Assembly (NCBI GenBank): GCA_027624995.1
Contig: JAQBTI010000113.1
Location: 1 to 7,476 of the forward strand
Source: Chloroflexota bacterium
GTDB lineage: Bacteria; Chloroflexota; Dehalococcoidia; Lucifugimonadales; CATQGZ01
Length of the DNA: 7,476 bases
Reading direction: 5' to 3'
Positions 5,260-7,476 of the stretch are shown here, in pieces. Position numbers and translations under genes: made by a program. Below the pieces are notes generated by a model that did no database searches, was not told where the DNA came from, and saw only the letters and a program-made list of their open reading frames with translations. Position 1 is the stretch's first letter; each line of letters starts with the position of its first letter.

Positions 5260-6171
5260 TTAGTCGTCGGACGCGGTCGCAGGCGTCGTCGGCTCGGCCA
5301 CTTCGACTCTCAAGTCGGGTAGCCAGTTGAGCCAGTTGGGCATGTACCAGTTCCAGTCGCCGAGTAGCGCCATGGCCGCCGGGACCAACACCATGCGGAT
5401 GATGGTAGCGTCGATAAGCACGGCGACCCCAAGTCCGAAGCCCATCTGCTGAAGCGGCGTTAGCGTGCCAGCCGCGAACCCGCCGAACACGGCCACCATT
5501 ATGAGCGCCGCGCCCGTAATCAGCCTGCCGGTCGTGCGGATGCCGAAGGCGACCGATTCTGCGTTGTCTTTCGTCTGGTCGAACCTCTCCCTGATCCGGC
5601 TGAGCAGGAAAACGTGGTAGTCCATGGACAGCCCAAAGAGGATGGAGAACAGGAATAGAGGCAGCCAGGCCTCAATGGTCTCGGCCTGATTCAAGCCAAG
5701 GAAGTCGGGCGCCCACCCCTTCTGGAAGACCATAACCAACAGCCCGTAGGCCGCCCCTACAGACAGCAGGTTAAGGATGATGGACTTTATCGCTATGACG
5801 ATGTACCGGAACACCACGGTGAGTAGCAGGAAGCTCATCCCCAGAACGAACGTGAAAACGATCGGCATATAGTCGTTTGATACATCGAAGAAGTCGATAC
5901 TAAAGCCGGTCTGACCACTCACGACCACCTTGGCGTCCACTCCTTGGAAGCTCGCCGGGATGTGGTCCTGGCGGAGTCGTTTTACGGCAGCCACGGCTGC
6001 GTCGCTGGTCGCATCTCCTCCGAGCACCGAAGCCGAGACGATGGCAATCCTCTCGGCAGAATGGCTTTCGACGGCTGTCTTACCGAAGGACGCGTCCGCC
6101 GTCATGCGTGCTTGAAGGTCTTCGATGGCGGCGAGGACCGCGTCGCCGTCGATATCGCCGTCTATGACCAC
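5260..6171 (-). CDS. C-terminal half of a frameshifted MMPL/RND-type transporter
   Basis: A 303-residue reading frame from GTG 6171 that is clearly not a whole protein. Related sequence continues in the same frame upstream to about 6273 (GAADVASFPDKLKSKQAFLLL). It holds the second extracellular loop (about 1-95) and the second block of membrane segments, beginning near 102-122 and 127-149. The Asp-Tyr pair D184-Y185 in GLSMDYHVFLLSR is the predicted proton-relay site of MMPL proteins. Further helices lie at about 216-236 and 244-270, followed by a short acidic tail. The start codon has no ribosome site and falls inside the loop domain, so the frame is open because of the frameshift rather than being a separate gene. 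Whether the half is translated is unknown. Confidence 0.75.
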   Translation of the reverse strand: MVIDGDIDGDAVLAAIEDLQARMTADASFGKTAVESHSAERIAIVSASVLGGDATSDAAVAAVKRLRQDHIPASFQGVDAKVVVSGQTGFSIDFFDVSNDYMPIVFTFVLGMSFLLLTVVFRYIVIAIKSIILNLLSVGAAYGLLVMVFQKGWAPDFLGLNQAETIEAWLPLFLFSILFGLSMDYHVFLLSRIRERFDQTKDNAESVAFGIRTTGRLITGAALIMVAVFGGFAAGTLTPLQQMGFGLGVAVLIDATIIRMVLVPAAMALLGDWNWYMPNWLNWLPDLRVEVAEPTTPATASDD

Positions 6172-6181
6172 CTGGGCCTTG

Positions 6182-7372
6182 TTAGGCTGCAGGTCGGGGA
6201 ACTCCTGGGCCAGGAGGAGGAACGCCTGCTTGGATTTCAGTTTGTCGGGAAAACTGGCGACGTCGGCGGCACCGGAGGTATGGGGCAGCTAGAGCGAGCA
6301 GGACTCCGGTGGCCAGGACCATGCTGATTAGCGGCCTGCGCATCACGGCGTGCGATATGGCGTTCCAGAATCCACCCGAGCTCGAGTCGGAAGCGGGCCC
6401 TGAGTGACGCATGAAGGGCAAGCTCAGCCGGTTCACCTTATCGCCAAGGATGCTCAGGACGGCCGGAAGCAGGGTGAGCGAGGCCAAGATCGAGACCGTC
6501 ACCACTGCGATCGCTCCGGCACCGAGACTTCTGAACACGTTGTGCGGAATTATCAGCATGCCGGTGAGAGCCAGGATGACGGTGATGCCACTGAAAAACA
6601 CCGCGCGGCTGGCGGTCGAACCCGCGTGAGCGATGGCATCCATCTTCTCCAGTCCGCGGGCCCGCTCGTCTCGGAACCGATGGACGATGAAGAGCGAGTA
6701 GTCGATGCCGACCGGCAGGCCGATCATCACGATAATGTTCGTGACGAAGAAGGACAGCTCCATGGTCTGCCCGACAAGAGCGGTGATGCCGAAGGCAATG
6801 GCGATGGAGACGACCGCGACTATGACCGGTACGACCGCCGCGACCACTGTGCCGAAGACTATGACAAGGATGATCAATGCAAGGGGAATGCCGATCGACT
6901 CCCCTGCCTCAAGGTCCTCTTGAGAGATCTCCTGGAAGTCCAGCCCGATGGTGGCCTCCCCTGTCATTAGCACTTCGAAGCCGGCTGGGAAGGCTTTGTC
7001 CACGATAGTGCGGACCTCCTCGATGTGCCGGCCGGCGTCTCCGAGGCTACCGGTCATTGTGAACGGAATAATGGTGGTCCGGCGGTCTTCCGAAACGAGC
7101 TCTTCGTTGCCACTAATGTAGTAGGTCACACCACCGGCGACGATCTCCTCACCGAGGCCGGTGATCGCGCTAAAAAGTCCCTCGACAGTCTGCTGGAAAG
7201 CCTCGTCATCGACGGTCAGGGTGTCGGACCGGACGATGACAACCTCGTTGGCCGACCGAGCGCGGTCCAGCCGGTCTTCGAGAAGGTTGTCCGCCTGGAC
7301 CGAGTCCGCGTTATTCAGGATCTTAAATTCTGAGGTCAGCGCGTCGCTGAGGAGCGTGGCAGAGATGGCCAT
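6182..7372 (-). CDS. N-terminal half of a frameshifted MMPL/RND-type transporter
   Basis: A 396-residue frame holding most of the first half of an MMPL protein. ATG 7372 falls inside the first membrane segment: in-frame codons upstream read TTVAIWLVVLVAF before it, back to a TGA at 7420-7418, and no start codon lies between. The first extracellular loop (about 15-155) is followed by a helix block from 160, including the proton-relay pair D224-Y225 in GIDYSLFIVHRFRDE, helices at about 258-276 and 285-309, and a last helix near 348-364. After PYLR (about 367) the protein turns into an arginine- and proline-rich tail with no transporter character and stops at 6182. That tail is out-of-frame reading of the downstream half. 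Confidence 0.75.
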   Translation of the reverse strand: MAISATLLSDALTSEFKILNNADSVQADNLLEDRLDRARSANEVVIVRSDTLTVDDEAFQQTVEGLFSAITGLGEEIVAGGVTYYISGNEELVSEDRRTTIIPFTMTGSLGDAGRHIEEVRTIVDKAFPAGFEVLMTGEATIGLDFQEISQEDLEAGESIGIPLALIILVIVFGTVVAAVVPVIVAVVSIAIAFGITALVGQTMELSFFVTNIIVMIGLPVGIDYSLFIVHRFRDERARGLEKMDAIAHAGSTASRAVFFSGITVILALTGMLIIPHNVFRSLGAGAIAVVTVSILASLTLLPAVLSILGDKVNRLSLPFMRHSGPASDSSSGGFWNAISHAVMRRPLISMVLATGVLLALAAPYLRCRRRRQFSRQTEIQAGVPPPGPGVPRPAA

Positions 7373-7476
7373 GAATGCGACGAGGACGACGAGCCAGATC
7401 GCGACGGTTGTAGACCGTCAGCGATAATGGGACGCATTTGAGGGTAGGAGAACCCGAGAGATTGTGAGGTGGTGTG

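Larger units (their letters stand above)
5260..7437 (-). pseudogene. MMPL/RND-type exporter gene broken by frameshifts
   Basis: Joined across the frame changes, the region encodes about 720 residues with the family's twofold plan: helix, large outer loop, helix block with GIDYSLFIVHR, then helix, outer loop, helix block with SMDYHVFLLSR. Such inner-membrane proteins export lipids or hydrophobic compounds using proton flux; the substrate here is unknown. One frame change is near 6271-6276 (PYLR to GAADVASFPD) and is equivalent to 3k+2 missing bases. A second is near 7414-7420, where ATG 7437 (MRPIIADG) and the first helix are in different frames, equivalent to one missing base modulo three. 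No ribosome site is seen before ATG 7437, so that start is tentative. Both Asp-Tyr pairs remain intact, so inactivation is recent or the breaks are assembly errors. Confidence 0.65.

Noticed and set aside
1..7476. CRISPR array, tRNA, rRNA or a multi-gene defence system
   Set aside because: No regularly spaced repeats, no cloverleaf or rRNA-like segment, and only one possible defence-type gene (NYN RNase) with no partner in the window.

Overview
The window reads as a piece of a high-GC environmental bacterial chromosome: metabolic genes and a transporter, with intergenic gaps full of small palindromic repeats. The combination of a GSA-aminomutase-like aminotransferase, a zinc-ribbon threonine synthase, threonine 3-dehydrogenase, an MMPL transporter and TTCGACAAGCTC-type repeats reminds me of uncultured Chloroflexota (SAR202/Dehalococcoidia-like). 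That is an inference from gene style, not a proven assignment.

Layout. Positions 1-264 are AT-richer and non-coding. They carry two sigma70-type promoters, a dyad over the first -10 box, two adjacent hairpins and a strong intrinsic terminator that ends 11 bases before a NYN-domain RNase-like gene (265-903, +). That gene converges on a class III aminotransferase related to glutamate-1-semialdehyde aminomutase (919-2247, -). The aminotransferase diverges from a threonine synthase-like gene (2373-3551, +) across a 125 bp gap holding a TATAAT promoter. The gap 3552-3918 is a mosaic of repeats: a 132 bp MITE-like insertion with terminal inverted repeats and a 9 bp target duplication sits inside a palindrome, and three copies of a hairpin repeat share one loop core. 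Then come an L-threonine 3-dehydrogenase (3919-5055, -), a 204 bp gap with another palindromic structure, and an MMPL/RND-type transporter (about 5260-7437, -) broken by at least one and probably two frameshifts.

How the genes fit together. Threonine synthase would make L-threonine and threonine dehydrogenase would oxidise it to 2-amino-3-ketobutyrate. The aminotransferase is PLP-dependent but its substrate cannot be read from sequence. The three do not form one operon (strands -, +, -), so a shared pathway is only suggested by proximity. The NYN gene looks compositionally foreign, and the MMPL gene looks decayed or mis-assembled.

I see no established defence system, CRISPR array, rRNA or tRNA. 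The most unusual items are the promoter/double-hairpin/terminator leader in front of the NYN RNase gene, the MITE-in-palindrome insertion, and the repeat hairpins whose stems differ while their loops stay complementary.
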